DNA of 64,000 bases. Source: Crocodylus rhombifer (lineage: Eukaryota > Chordata > Crocodylia > Crocodylidae). Both the position numbers and the translations under genes were made by a program. Shown in pieces: positions 49,549 through 60,836 of this stretch; positions within the stretch are counted from its first letter, which is position 1, and each line of letters begins with the position of its first letter. Under the pieces are notes generated by a model. That model ran no database searches. It worked only from the letters and a program-made list of their open reading frames with translations, and was not told the origin of the DNA. Location of the stretch: contig JAVSML010000028.1 in the NCBI GenBank assembly GCA_038503035.1, forward strand, positions 131,464 to 195,463, given 5' to 3'.

Positions 49549-52500
49549 ATAGTTTGATTACACAGTTAAATACTAATCTAAAATTATTTAAATGGTAGTC
49601 AAAAGAGCATATGCTGTTTATAATTCATACCGCAGTTTAAGACTATTAGCTTTAACCAGTACAATTTGAATTTGCTTGTATTTCAGACTGAATAAAATAT
49701 GTTATTTAAGGAGAAAGGAATAAACTATATTCACACTAACTGTGGGGTACTCTTTTAAATAAAGGAGGTAAAGTACTATAGGGAAAATATGCAGAAACCA
49801 CTACATTTAATGAATGCACAAGTGCTAATTTAATTTTTGCTTCACATTTTACTGCTGTCTTTAAGCCTTACCATGCCCACACTAAAAATGACTGAGAATG
49901 GTATACTTTTTAAGTCTTTTAAGACAAAGACTAGGAAGATGGTTTAGCAAAAAATGTTTATATAAATTATATTTTCAATTATTTCTTTACTTCCAGTCTT
50001 TTTCCTTCTTCAACCTAATGTTAGCCAAGCATTATTAGAAAAGGCTGGCTGAAATATTGTCTAAAGCATCAGGGTCCAAACTGCTGTAGCCCAGTGACTG
50101 CAACCCTGGAGACTTCTTGGTATTTATGTACCTCTGTAGAGTCTGTTACTATAGCTATACTACAACTAAGTCTTCATTATTTGAACCAAAACAGATTGGC
50201 CAGCAGCTTGTTTGCCATCCCCTTTACGAGAAATGGTGGCAGATAGGTGACATTTTATATTCTCGTTGTAATGACAAAAGCCATCACCTGCAAGCTGTAT
50301 TAATAACGATAGTCATCACTGATGAAAATAATAGTTTAAACTTTGGAGAGGTTTTTTACATGAATAAGGGTCAAAAGCTAAGTGTGGAGTTACTCATTGA
50401 CATCCAGTTTTCCAAAGTGTAATTTTTCTATTTTTATATTGGTGTAATAATTGTGAAATTTTTCTGTCCATCTTCTTTTCTCTTCTTAGAAAGTGACATA
50501 ATCATCTGACACTTTCAATAGCCAGGTACCACAAAATAAGCTCTGCCTTAAACCCTGCAGACTTGAAATTGAATGGTTCTAAAAATACAATAATGTACAA
50601 AGAAAAGTAGTTATAATGACAAGAAATCACGCTGCCCTTCCAGGATGTATACCTGCCATTCTTTTATTTAATTTTTTTAAAATCTCCTACAATTAGATTG
50701 TCAGTTTTAAGATGAATTTGGACAATTCACCCAAGAGACAGTCTAATCCAATCTCATATTAGTATGATACCAGCTTGCACGTTATCCTATTAGAAACTCA
50801 CTGCCAATAGGGGGATTTTCCTCTGACTCTTAAATCCTTGATTAATGAAAACACTCAGTGCAGCATCCTGCAAATTAGCAGTGTTTATCACGGGTGCTAA
50901 CAGCAGTTGCAATTCATTTAGGAAAACTGATTTATTTTCAGTCTTGCCATCCAAATTAGAAAAGCACCAGAGAAATATGATGTACAGTAACTAAAACACG
51001 TTATTTTATCTCACATTTTGTTGGACTTCCTTAGAGTTGTCCTAGCCATAGGTCTAGGTCCTGCTGCTTTCACTGTGGTAATATTCTCACTTACATCAAT
51101 GGGACTTTGCTTCAGAACAGACTTTAGTGTTTGGCCAACAGGAGTTGTTGATATTCTTCAGGTTCTTTATTATTTACATAATGTTGAATCCAGTTTTTAA
51201 AAAGGTTGAAATACTTTACTAGCTTCCATTTCTAATTTGGGTTGCTGATCCCCTCAAGTACCATTGTCCCTTTGTTCCTCTTTGGCAGCAGCGGGGTTTG
51301 TTCGACACTTCAGTTAAATTATTATTAACTTTTTAATTGTATTGATTTATTTTAAGTATTTCACCCTCTACTTTCATTTCAATACAATACTTTAATCAGT
51401 GGTTTTAAACTGGCATCATAAGAATAACAATCTTAAGGTGGTCAGACAGAATACAGAATTCGAGTTCTTGGAATGAGCCCAGGTACCAACAGCTGTGCAA
51501 ATAGCTTGAAGAAGAAGGTACGCTTGCGTTGGCCACCGTCTGAGAATGCCAGATAGCAGCTCCGAATAATTTCTATTTTGGCAGTCACAAAACCAGAGGA
51601 AAAAAGGTGAACCCAGAGGTAAAAACAGACCCCGTCTTGCACATCTGATATTTGAAAGAAGTGGATTGGTTTGGACTGATCAGGATGACATTGAGATATA
51701 CATTATATCCTTTAATAAAGAGTAGCCATAATTGGATAGACATCTAGGGTTATAAAGTGTCACATTATAAAGCCAACAGTAGCAAAAAAAATCACACTTT
51801 CATATGTTTCAGGACTAAGCTGTCTTAGTATTGATTCTGATCATTTCAAGCACATTGCATAGTGTGAAAACTTAAGTTACAGTCAGTTAAGATTATTTAA
51901 CTCTGCCCTGAGAACAGGATGCTGTACTTGTATCCCTCCCTCACACACAATGTAAAATCCTTTATATTCATGTATAACATGTATACAAAGTCATTATTTA
52001 ACAACATTTCTGATAAGACAGATAGACAACTGAAGGAAGTGATTTCTTGCCATGCATGAAGTTTCCATGTCTCATGATTTGCATGAATAGCATTAGATGT
52101 AAAGATACAGCGTTGTATCAAAGTAGCACATTGACGTGTCCAAGGCTGAGGTCATGGAACTATGGGGCTCTGAAAGAACAAAGGCTAGTGAAGTTAGGAA
52201 GTCAGGGTGACTGTCTTTCCCAAACCAGCCCTCCTACCTGCCCTTTGGCATGCTCAGCAGCTTCCAAGCTCCATTCTCAACTAAGCATACCAGAGAGGAT
52301 GGGCGGTGGCTCTGAGTATGCTGGAAGACCAACCACCCTCTCTTGTATCCCCAGGCTGGAGACTGTATTCCCACCAAAAAACTGGACAAAAGCATTAATT
52401 TGACAAAAACCAAAAGCACACCTGGAACAGATGTTTGGAATGGGACTGTCCCAGTAAAAGTGAGATATACAGTCACCGTCCCTAAGGAAGAGTCGCACTT

Positions 52501-53760
52501 CATATTATAGGAATATGTATGTGAAACTGTCTGTAAAACCGGACACCTGTGTTTTCAGTGTTCTGTGAGGAGACTAGATGAGAACAATGTCTTCTCCAAT
52601 GTTAAGGCTAGAAGGAAAAAATAAAAATTGGGACTGTGGACATAGATGAGAGTGTTTGGAAAATTCAGACTGATTTTCCCATCATTTTCAATTTATTATC
52701 TTTATTTTTAGAGTTGGAGCTTAAGTGTTTATTCCTAGGATTTTAAATTCAGTCCACTGAATTTTAGTTGAGAAATCATGTTAAGTCCTCTTTTAAACAG
52801 TGACATAAACTTTTAATACGTAATCTTAAATTCATCCTCATTCACCACTGGATACTTATTAGGACATTTGCAGCCATCCTTTTGCTGAAGTTCCACTTGT
52901 TTCTATGTGGAACAGAAAATAAACTAACTAAACTGCAGGTTTATTTCCATCTCATTCTTTGTGTCTGCTAGTTTTCTCTTTGGCAGAATCATATATTGAC
53001 ATAAAAGGCTTTCCTGATTACAGATCTTCACATCTATATTGAAGGCACTGCACTGTGATATAAGATATGTCTTGCATAGACGTTTTGTCTTAGCTTGGGC
53101 TACAGCCTTCCAATTCTAAAATATTATATGTTAATATTGTTATAATAGGTTTTTCTTTGTTATGCCTCACAGATATTACTGACTTTATTTTTCTAGCACT
53201 TCTTTATCTAACAGAAGTTCTGCAAGCATAAATTCATTAATATGTTTTAAGCATAACAAAGGAAATCCTATTATTATAATATGCTTTGCTATAAAACTTC
53301 AGCAAGAAGAATAATGTTAAAAATACTGGCAAAATCTGAGTTTGCTGTACAGAAATAAAAATTGTATATGTTCAGTCTTAAAACCTGTGAAGAGTATCAC
53401 TTTGTTATAATACATTTCCCTCTATTATTCCACTGCAAAAAGTGATTAAATGTAATATTCCACACTGATTAAGATATTTTAGATCCCATAGTTAGCATAT
53501 GTCCCATACAAGAACAATACAGAAATAGCTGAGCTCCATCTAGCCTGTCTCTTACTGCAGGCAGTAGTAAATGTTTCATGGGAAGGTATGAGAAATCTTG
53601 AAATACACATTTAAAGATTAATATGTTGACAGGGAAAGTTTCCTCCTAACAAAATTGATAAATGTAAGGCTTTTGATGCAAAGAACGAGGATTTATCTCC
53701 CTTATTTTTGCCCTTTCTGATATAAACAGATTTTTTTCACTATACTTAAAATGCCTAATC
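49549..53760. other. Unique AT-rich intron sequence
   Basis: No exon recognised. 50780-50970 (…TTGATTAATGAAAAC…CAAATTAGCAGTG…) is repeat-free and homeodomain-site-rich, a candidate conserved non-coding stretch. 51040-51110 may be a diverged common sauropsid repeat. Confidence 0.5.
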
Positions 53761-53784
53761 TTTTTCTTTCTTTCTTTCTTTTTT
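53761..53784. repeat. (TTTC)n microsatellite
   Basis: TTTC units followed by a T run and an A run. Confidence 0.93.
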
Positions 53785-53807
53785 AGTTAAAAAAAATTCT
53801 TGGACTA

Positions 53808-54208
53808 AGTAGTGATTGGTGTCCATGATTTCCAACAGCAGGGCCCCAGAACCCAGCCGGAGTTTGCCTGGATAGGGGACAGTCCCTGCCTCCCATTCCC
53901 CCTACCCTCCCAACCCTCCTCTGCTGGAGCAGACAGCACAGCCCAGCCCAGCCCAGCCCAGGACTGCAAAGCATGCTGGGACACTGCAGGACTGTAATTT
54001 AATTTGAACCAGGAAGAGGTCTGGGACAGAAATTTCATAAACTGGTTTGACCCAAATCAATTAAGTCTGATACTACATTCAAACAGGTTTATCTTAAACC
54101 AGTTTCAGCCATTTTGAAACTGCTTTATGTGCACTGAACTGCTATTCTTTTTACAGGTTTAAGTCAGTTTCTGATGACTTAAATTGATTTATGTGTAACT
54201 TCTGTCCC
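53808..54208. repeat. Interspersed repeat with GGGACAGAA inverted motif
   Basis: The GC-rich left half contains (CAGCC)n at 53938-53960 and AGCATGCTGGGACACTG. The AT-rich right half runs from GGGACAGAAATTTCATAAAC (54023) to the inverted ATGTGTAACTTCTGTCCC (54208), with AAACTGGTTTGAC/TTAAACCAGTTTC motifs between. I recognise the type as a common sauropsid repeat; the class is not certain. Confidence 0.55.
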
Positions 54209-54570
54209 TAGCCGTGTACTAATTGAAAGTGTAAATAGGAATCCCTAATTTCATTTCCATATACAATTGAGTACTTTGTGCTGTACCTTGGTACTTGTCC
54301 CTTTGTAAATTAAACAATCCTAATGTGTTCAGTCACTTCATATACATTTTTTCCATTTCTGGAACCCATCTGTTTCTGCCCTATTCTGTGTGAAATGCGT
54401 TTACCCAAACTAAATTCAGTATTCCAGGTTATTTCTATAAGTCTTACCACATTTTCAGTGTTACTTTTCTAACCCATTCTTGATATTTGCTTTTGCTTTT
54501 ACATGGAGCAGAGGTTTTTCATTTAGTTGTTCATTAATGATACCAAGGTCCTTTACTGAGTGGCTATCTA
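54209..54570. other. Short intron stretch without recognised elements
   Basis: Nothing recognised. 54300-54545 may hold an old LINE fragment (CTTCATATACATTTTTTCC…) but this is too weak to call. Confidence 0.4.
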
Positions 54571-54922
54571 CTGTATTTATCCAAATCCAAGAAAACTCTG
54601 AATTTAAGATAACCCCCTCAATAATTAGATTTTGGACATGGAAAATGTATAAATTGAGAGGGTTGTATCAATTTAACCCACTTCCCCCCCCGCACTTCAC
54701 TGCCGCAAGGGACAGGGGAGAGGTAGGAAGTAGAGAGGCATATGGGAGTTAGGCAGCAGCTAAGGTTGTGGCGCTGACCCCAACCATGGTTAGGTGCCAG
54801 AGCTAGAGTCAGAGCTACAGCAGCCACATGCCCCCTCACTGGTACTCAAATCCAAGATGAGGGGCCTTTTCTCCTGTCTTAAATATGGGGGGAAACCTAA
54901 TCTTGGATTCAGGTAAATATGG
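54571..54922. mobile_element. MITE with CTGTATTTA inverted ends (about 352 bp)
   Basis: Left TACTGTATTTATCCAAATCC then AAGA; right, on the other strand, CATATTTACCTGAATCCAAG then ATTAGG. The inner flanks GATAACCCCCTC and TTTCCCCCCATA add to the symmetry. Same end type as 26748 and 28487. Confidence 0.65.
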
Positions 54923-55402
54923 CATATGCTCTGGTGGTGGTATAGTATGGTATACAGTTACTTTTTTGAAAGCAAATATATTTATTGAAGAAAAACTTAC
55001 TGAGGCATTATTATGATGTCCATACCTGGAAGGAACTTAACATGTTCTTTTTTGGCTAGATTTCGTGCTCTCAACTTTGTAAGGTAAATATGGGTAGTTT
55101 ATATATTGGATACACAGAGGCAGGAATAACATTTCTGATGCAAGTACTCTTCCCCTCTCTGTTCCCTTTCATGTTAAAACAAAATGGATGAGACTTTCAA
55201 GTGGCTGCTTTTGATATCTAACACAGTCCTTTGACAAGTGGGAATTGAAAAGTCAAGCCCCATTAATGTACACTTTGGAGGGCATTGCTGTATCATTAAA
55301 TATTAAGCCTGAAATGCTCAGTTACTTGGGGCTTTCCACAAATCTGAGGGATGGCAGGAATGCCAGCGATCATCTAAGCACATACTGGATCAATTAAGTG
55401 AC

Positions 55403-55428
55403 CCTGCTTGACTTTGTTTTTATTGCAG
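55403..55428 (+). promoter_or_regulatory. NRXN1: 3' splice site (polypyrimidine tract and AG) of the NRXN1 exon
   Basis: A T-rich tract (GACTTTGTTTTTATTGCAG) ends in CAG immediately before the coding frame. The reading frame upstream of this point is closed by stops, which supports a true acceptor here. A possible branch-point A lies in CAATTAAG about 30 nt upstream, but this is weak. Confidence 0.9.
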
Positions 55429-55516
55429 ACCACAGATGACATCCTGGTGGCCTCAGCTGAATGTCCCAGTGATGATGAGGATATTGATCCCTGTGAGCCG
55501 AGCTCAGGTGGGTTAG
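55429..55516 (+). CDS. NRXN1: Neurexin-1 stalk exon (internal coding exon, two possible 3' ends)
   Basis: Neurexin-1 is a presynaptic type I membrane protein that binds neuroligins, LRRTMs and cerebellins across the synapse. This exon encodes part of the extracellular stalk between the last LNS domain and the transmembrane segment. The frame starts in phase 0 at 55429 and reads [18 protein letters not shown], then IDPCEPSS, an acidic stretch I recognise as NRXN1 rather than NRXN3, whose equivalent reads SDDLVSSAEC. Two Cys residues (in AEC and PCEP) fall in the stalk. With the first donor the exon is 79 nt and ends after SS plus one base. With the second it is 88 nt and adds GGL. Both leave the same phase 1, so the next exon joins in frame either way. 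This region corresponds to neurexin splice site 5. The transmembrane/cytoplasmic exon and the LNS exons are not in the window. Gene identity is near certain; the choice of 3' end is not decided by the sequence. Confidence 0.95.
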
Positions 55517-55522
55517 GTTAGT
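55508..55522 (+). promoter_or_regulatory. NRXN1: Tandem 5' splice sites, 9 nt apart
   Basis: The first donor is CAG|GTGGGT (cut before 55508). The second is TAG|GTTAGT (cut before 55517). Both have GT and a G at +5. They differ by 9 nt, which adds Gly-Gly-Leu without changing phase. From memory, the commonly described NRXN1 protein reads PSSGGLANPT across this junction, which fits use of the second donor, and shorter isoforms would fit the first. If neither is used, the frame runs into TAG at 55519-55521. Confidence 0.8.
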
Positions 55523-55948
55523 CAACTTTTTTATTACTTTCATTTATTTCACATTTGCATGCTGCAATTGCGTAAGAATCTAGACTCTCAGGTACATGGT
55601 AGGCTTGAATCAGGGCCTTAATTGGTGTACTCTTTGTTGGAAAGGAGACAATCTCTGCTAGCAGTTTTTCAGAAGTAACTGCTGTTTGAGCAAGTTGTTG
55701 TTATTCTTGATCTCCATACCCTTACAGATTGGTAAAGAAGCTGAGGCAAGAAACAGCAATGTACTGATAGTCTTACAACAAAGTGCCAAACTGTTAGAAT
55801 ACAAAACTGACATATTTTGACCTAAGAAGACAGATAAAATATTTTAATCTATGCAAAGTAGTAACTTCCATTAATAATTTTCATAATAAAATGAAAAAGC
55901 CACTTTCATGTCCTGTCACAACAAGGCAACAGTAGCAGTGCACTAGAG

Positions 55949-56271
55949 CACTGGTTCTCAACCTTTTATGTACCAGGATCCATTTGTAAACATCAATGGC
56001 CAGTCCCAACCCAGTGCCTCTCACTCCCAACCTGCTGCCCCCAGGCCCCAGCCCCCTAGTGTGTGTGTGTGGGGGGGGGGTGGTATGGGGCATGCAGGGT
56101 GCCCAAGCAGCCCCCTATAGACTGGAATTCTGCCAGCTTGCAAGGGAAAACCCATGGGTTCCTATGTTTTTCTCCTGTAAAGGAGAATTCATTTTTAAAG
56201 TTTGTTTTGGAACTCTTTGTATAGTCTTACAACCCCCTTTTGGGTTGCAACCCAAGGGTTGAGAAATGCTG
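55949..56271. mobile_element. hAT (Charlie-like) element, 323 bp, 442 bp after the exon
   Basis: Starts CACTGGTTCTCAACCTTTTA and ends GGGTTGAGAAATGCTG, inverted. Flanks CACTAGAG (55941-55948) and CACTAACT (56272-56279) match at 5 of 8. The interior has a GT run followed by a G10 run (56059-56080). Confidence 0.75.
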
Positions 56272-56279
56272 CACTAACT

Positions 56280-56917
56280 AGAGCATGTTATGCACTATTG
56301 CCGATACCTGAAATTATGTAAAAATCACACCAAAATGAAAAAGCATAAAATTCAGTAAAAATCTGATTTAAAAAATCAATATTCCTTGATGGATTTTTTT
56401 TCAAAAGTTGTTTCCTGGGTAATTTCAATTTATTTTTCATTCAAATTAGGAACAGAATGTATTTGAAATGCCGAAAATGACCTGTGAAACAGAAATTCTC
56501 CTTTATGACCTGCTGCATTCCTTACTTCTGTTGAATAATAAAGGATTTGCCTGAATGAAGAGAACTGCAAAAGCAGATCTTAATTTTGTTTTTATAAAAA
56601 GCTTTTCCAGTGAGCCACTGATAATAAAACTACTGTTTATTTTGAAGGCATAAAAAGACTTGACATTTTATTGCAAAAAAAGGCAAATTAGGTTGAATAA
56701 TATTTCCCTTCTCCAAAGAACAATGCATTTACCACAGCTCTAAAAGAAATGGATCTTTTGTTAGATTTATTTGTAAAATTAATATTATAAAAATGTCTGT
56801 AAAAAGAACCCAGGTGTCAAAATGGAGTAAGGTAGATTATTCCTAAATTTTTGATGGCTGTGGATTATTTAAATCATTTTCTGTGAATGAACTCCTTATA
56901 TAGTACTTTATTTATCA
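56280..56917. other. Unique AT-rich intron sequence
   Basis: Nothing recognised. Confidence 0.5.
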
Positions 56918-56925
56918 CTTATTTT

Positions 56926-57798
56926 TAGGGCTGTCAGTTAATCACAGTTAACATATACAATTAACGCAAAACAAGTTAACACGTTCATTTTTGTAACCAG
57001 TGTTAACCTCACACATCCATTTTGAGCAGGGGTGGGCAAAATACGGTTTGTCCTGCACCCTCTCTGAACTCGGCCTGGTGGAGTGACCCAGCTCTAGACC
57101 GGCTGGAGCCCGCGTGTACAGCCCTGACCCCGGCCCACCCTTCACCTGCTCTGGGTCACCTGCCTATGCTGAGCAGTGGAACCAGCGGTGACAGCCAGGC
57201 ATACGTTGCTTTCGGCACAAGGGGAAAGCAGCCTCTCCCCGCCTCTGCTGCTGGGCCCTTCTTGCTGCAGCCCCCTGGAGCCTTCGCCAGGTTGTCTTGC
57301 AGCTGCTCTCCACTATCACTGCTGCTTCTGAGCCGCTTAGTGGGGCAGTGCTAGCACTGTAGAGGACCCATAGGGCAGCCCAGGCATGGGCTTTGAGCAG
57401 CTGCAGCAAGAACAGCCTGGGTGTGGTGAGAGGGAAGTGACTGCTTTTTCTTTACACCGAGCAGCTGCTTCTGCCCAGCCACTGTCACTGCTCAGCATGG
57501 GCGAGTGAGTCTGGAACAGGCACAGGGTGGCCAGGGTCAGGGCTCTTTGCAGGAGTTCTGGCTGCTCTGCTCTAGTCAGTGTGAGTCCAGAGTAGGCATG
57601 GGGTGGGTCAGGGTCGGGGCTGGGACTGTGTGCTGTTGGTGATGGCGGGAGAGAAGACACAGGGCACACAGGCTCCAGGCTGTTGTGTGTGGGATGCTGA
57701 CTCTTGTTTAACTGTGCAATCAAAATTGCAATTAATTGCAACTATTTTTTTAAATCTCTTAATTAAATGTGATTTTTTAAAATTGTTTATCGGCCCTG
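56926..57798. mobile_element. hAT element (873 bp) with perfect 8-bp duplication and GC-rich interior
   Basis: Left TAGGGCTGTCAGTTAATCAC then AGTTAAC; right, on the other strand, CAGGGCCGATAAACAATTTT then AAAAAATCACATTTAATTAA. Flanked by CTTATTTT on both sides (56918-56925 and 57799-57806). The ends match the AGGGCTGTCAATTAATCGC type familiar from sauropsid genomes. A second hAT-like start (CAGGGGTGGGCAAAATACGG, about 57028) lies inside, so the GC-rich interior may be a later insertion. The open frames here show no transposase motifs. Confidence 0.85.
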
Positions 57799-57806
57799 CT
57801 TATTTT

Positions 57807-58229
57807 ATTTTTGACTTTTAAGTATTACAGATGTTATGCAATGATTGCATGCAACTTGTTGGTTGGTTGCCTTCGATTACTTGATATCATTATCTCAGTG
57901 CTAAAGTGTTATTTAGCTATGGAAGTAAAGGTGGGAAGATTTTATATGTGATCCCTGTGTTCCACTTAAGTATAAATAGGTGAAATGTGTGAATGGCCTC
58001 TGTAATAATGTAAATAAATCTAGGGGTATAGTATGGAGTGTGGAGGTTTTTGGTATGGACTGTGGGGGTTTTTGCTTTCTTTGTAGCTGTGGGGGGTGGC
58101 CCACTTGTGATCTCTTGTGTACATATTACCAGCCTTTTACAGACACAGGATGTTTGCCATGATGGCAGGTCAGGGTGTTATGTCTTGTTTTGTGTCAGAG
58201 TTGATTGAGTAGTTCTACTAAGAGGTTAG
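57807..58229. other. Unique intron sequence
   Basis: Nothing recognised. Confidence 0.5.
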
Positions 58230-58342
58230 ATTATAGATTTGTATAGGCTGGTTTGGACAGAGATGAATCCTGCCTCAGGCATGGGATTGGACTAGCTGAC
58301 CCAGGGAGGTTCCTTCCAGCCCTGCTTCTCTGTGATTCTATG
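58230..58342 (+). mobile_element. CR1 LINE 3' end, sense
   Basis: Ends GGTTCCTTCCAGCCCTGCTT then CTCTGTGATTCTATGA. The 8-mer type ATTCTATG terminus is the CR1 hallmark. Preceded by TTGGACTAGCTGACCCAGGG. 5'-truncated. Confidence 0.9.
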
Positions 58343-58548
58343 ACAACAGCCAGATAAGAATAAAATTAAAAATTCTTCCCTAAGACACCCCACTTTATTT
58401 CTGATTCAGATGGAATCCTGGTATGGTTCCCACTGTAGTGAAATAGCCACATGCGAGTGTGGTAATGTGATTATGTTTCAATAAAGGTGAAACGGGTTGT
58501 AGCCTGTATTTGTATTTAATTTCTTCCTGGGTATCTATCAGTGTAATG

Positions 58549-58786
58549 AAGTGGTGCTCAACATTTTGACCCCACAGCCCAAATGAGTGGCACAGAGCTG
58601 GTCCATGGGCCTAATCAGACCCCACGTGCCAAGTTTGGTCCTTCATAGATTGCCTGGCTCCCCATGCACTGTGACTGGGCCATGCACCGCCATCACACAC
58701 CAGGATTGGGCCTTGGGTCCCTGTGCCAAATGATACAGTGCTGGGGTTCCAGATCTGGCTTGCAAGCCAAGGGTGGGGCACCTCTC
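58549..58786. mobile_element. Possible hAT remnant
   Basis: Left AAGTGGTGCTCAACATTTTG and right GGGTGGGGCACCTCT are loosely inverted and typical in wording of hAT ends. No matching flanks. Confidence 0.4.
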
Positions 58787-58967
58787 ATGTGACAGAACCA
58801 TTAGAGAACTTGTACCTCCAAGTTAGTCTGTTGTGGTTTAAAGTAGGCTAGGAAACTCTAGGATAAAGTTCCTTTCCTGTCAGAAATAAAGGATCTGAGT
58901 TATTTTAAGTAGCATTAGCCTCTGGCAAAGAAAGTGAAATGTCTAAATCCAGAACAGCACTTTCCAG

Positions 58968-59471
58968 GTGATAATCAGTGCACACTCTATCAGCCTGAAC
59001 AGCTCCTACTTTTTGAGGAAGCTATTTGAATGGCAAAGGTGCCATATATCCTATGCAGGACACAAGCACCAAGAATCCAGCTTCTTTGCATTTCAAAGTG
59101 AAAATACATTTATGGAATATATTTTGGTGCTCTTTTCTTATTTTCAAAGTCTTGAGTTTAGCAATACAGGCAATTGCCCATCATGGTTCAACGCAACCAC
59201 ATTAATCTACTTCATGGCTTCAGCTCATTCACAGCCAGCTGCTTGGTTGGTTAATACAACCTGGTGGTGCTGTCCCATTAATAAATGGAAACCATGCCTT
59301 TTGTTACTGTGCATTGAAATACTTCCCTGCTTTCCCCAGGAAGGAAGCAATGATATTAGGAATGTATGTGCACTGTCTCAGTCCTACAGTTTGTTACAAG
59401 CCAATAAAATGTCGCCATTGTTCACTGGTATAGTAGACATTCTCCAAGACTGTTTAAAGCCATTGATGTAA
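58968..59471 (+). other. Open frame of 167 codons, probably chance
   Basis: The longest + strand frame in the window. It sits in repeat-free sequence and has no recognisable domain; its composition is rich in S, L, F, C and W, as expected from translated non-coding DNA. No polypyrimidine/AG or donor arrangement brackets it convincingly. I would not annotate it as a gene. Confidence 0.2.
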
Positions 59472-60099
59472 GACTGCAGATCTAACAAAGCTTATCAAGC
59501 TTTGAGCCATGCCTAGTCATTTAGCTGGTAGGGGCAGGGGAGTCAGTGGTGGAATAAAGCTTTCTAACAAATTATCATTTCCATCCAAATTGTGGCCCAA
59601 AGGGAAATATGAGTGTTGGTCTCTGTGGAAAGCCTTGTCATTAGCTTTATGTCCGGATGTTTAGGTTTTCTATTTCAGCTTTCTTTGATCACTCAGCTAT
59701 GCTTCTCATTTTCTGTTAATTTGAGAACAGCTTTGTTTTTACATTTCTGGAATCTCAGTTGCCTTTACTTTAAAGATATTTCTGGGTTAGCACAGTGCTA
59801 GGATTCTTGTTCTCCAAAATATTTATTATCCTGCCTGTTTGGTCTCTGATAGATAATGTCCATAGCTATTCATCCTTTCCCCTCCTCATTCTGAAACTCT
59901 TCAAAAACTTCTACCTCTACAGTTATTGCCTTGACTTCTTGTTCTTTGGATAGCCCAGGCCAAAGGAGCTTCCATTGTCCTAAAGTAACAGTAACTCTCC
60001 AGCACAGTGGCCTTTCAGCCAAACTGTTAGTCATATCCTTCCTGACTACTGCCTTTCCTACAGGTAATCTCACTAAACTCAATGAGACTAGCTAGAGTA
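59472..60099. other. Unique intron sequence
   Basis: Nothing recognised. Confidence 0.5.
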
Positions 60100-60357
60100 T
60101 AAAATACTACTCAAGTACATGCACTTTAATGCAGAGTAGACCGAATAACTACATTTTAAAGTATCACCATCTCCACATGCAACATTATTAGCCCACAGTA
60201 AACTAATTTATACTGCAGTAAGATAATGCTGTCTGGGACAGTACTATTTTAAACTGGGGTAATTTACTGTGCCTGAGAGTAGTTAACTGTAACTCTGGCT
60301 CAAACTGCTCTGGAGTTTATTGCTTCAGATTAAGTGCATGTGTAGATGCACACAGTG
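60100..60357. mobile_element. hAT-like MITE, GTGCATCTACAC family, right end
   Basis: Ends TTAAGTGCATGTGTAGATGC then ACACAGTG. The interior ACAGTAAACTAATTTATACTG and TGGAGTTTATTGCTTCAG match features of the copies at 27816 and 60385. The left end is diverged. Confidence 0.55.
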
Positions 60358-60384
60358 TGACTAAGGCCATTGCAGTTGGATCCA

Positions 60385-60836
60385 CAGTGGGTGCATGTAT
60401 ACATGCAGTTACCTTGCTTGAATAAACTCTGGCACAGTTCGCACCAGAGTTAGAGCATCTTTATGTGTGCCCATGTGAGCCAGATTGGAGCAGCCCTGGG
60501 CTGGCAGGGGGGCTAGGAGCCAGCCCCAGGCTCTGGGAGGTAGTGTTGGGGGTGGCTTGGGCATGAGGGTGCTACAGTGTGGGGCTAGTCAGCAGGCAGC
60601 TCTGTACTTGTAGCACCGTCATGCTCCAGACAGCCCTAGTCACCATCTACATGTGTGTTTCACCACACTAAATGACTCTGCCATAGAATAGTACTTGTCC
60701 CAGACAGTACTATCTGAATGGCAGAATTAATTCATTTTCTGTGCCCCAATAGGTGCACATGTGTAAACGGTGACACTTCACTGCAGAGCTAATTAGTCAA
60801 CTCAGTAGTAAAGTGCACATGTAGATGCACCCAGTG
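60385..60836. mobile_element. hAT-like MITE, GTGCATCTACAC family (452 bp)
   Basis: Starts CAGTGGGTGCATGTATACAT then GCA and ends TGCACATGTAGATGCACCCA then GTG, a clear inverted pair. GC-rich centre. No convincing flanking duplication. It lies 27 bp after another copy. Confidence 0.75.

Larger units (their letters stand above)
1..55428 (+). other. NRXN1: NRXN1 intron, 3' portion (upstream of the stalk exon)
   Basis: No exon was recognised anywhere in this stretch. It ends at the acceptor before the stalk exon, so it is inferred to be intron of the same + strand gene. Very long introns are usual for NRXN1. I could not find the alternative first exon of the short gamma form here, nor exclude it. 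Confidence 0.85.

Noticed and set aside
57022..57741. GC-rich region with frames of 110-134 codons, considered as an internal promoter or first exon
   Set aside because: It lies inside a hAT with perfect CTTATTTT duplications and begins with a hAT-like terminus.
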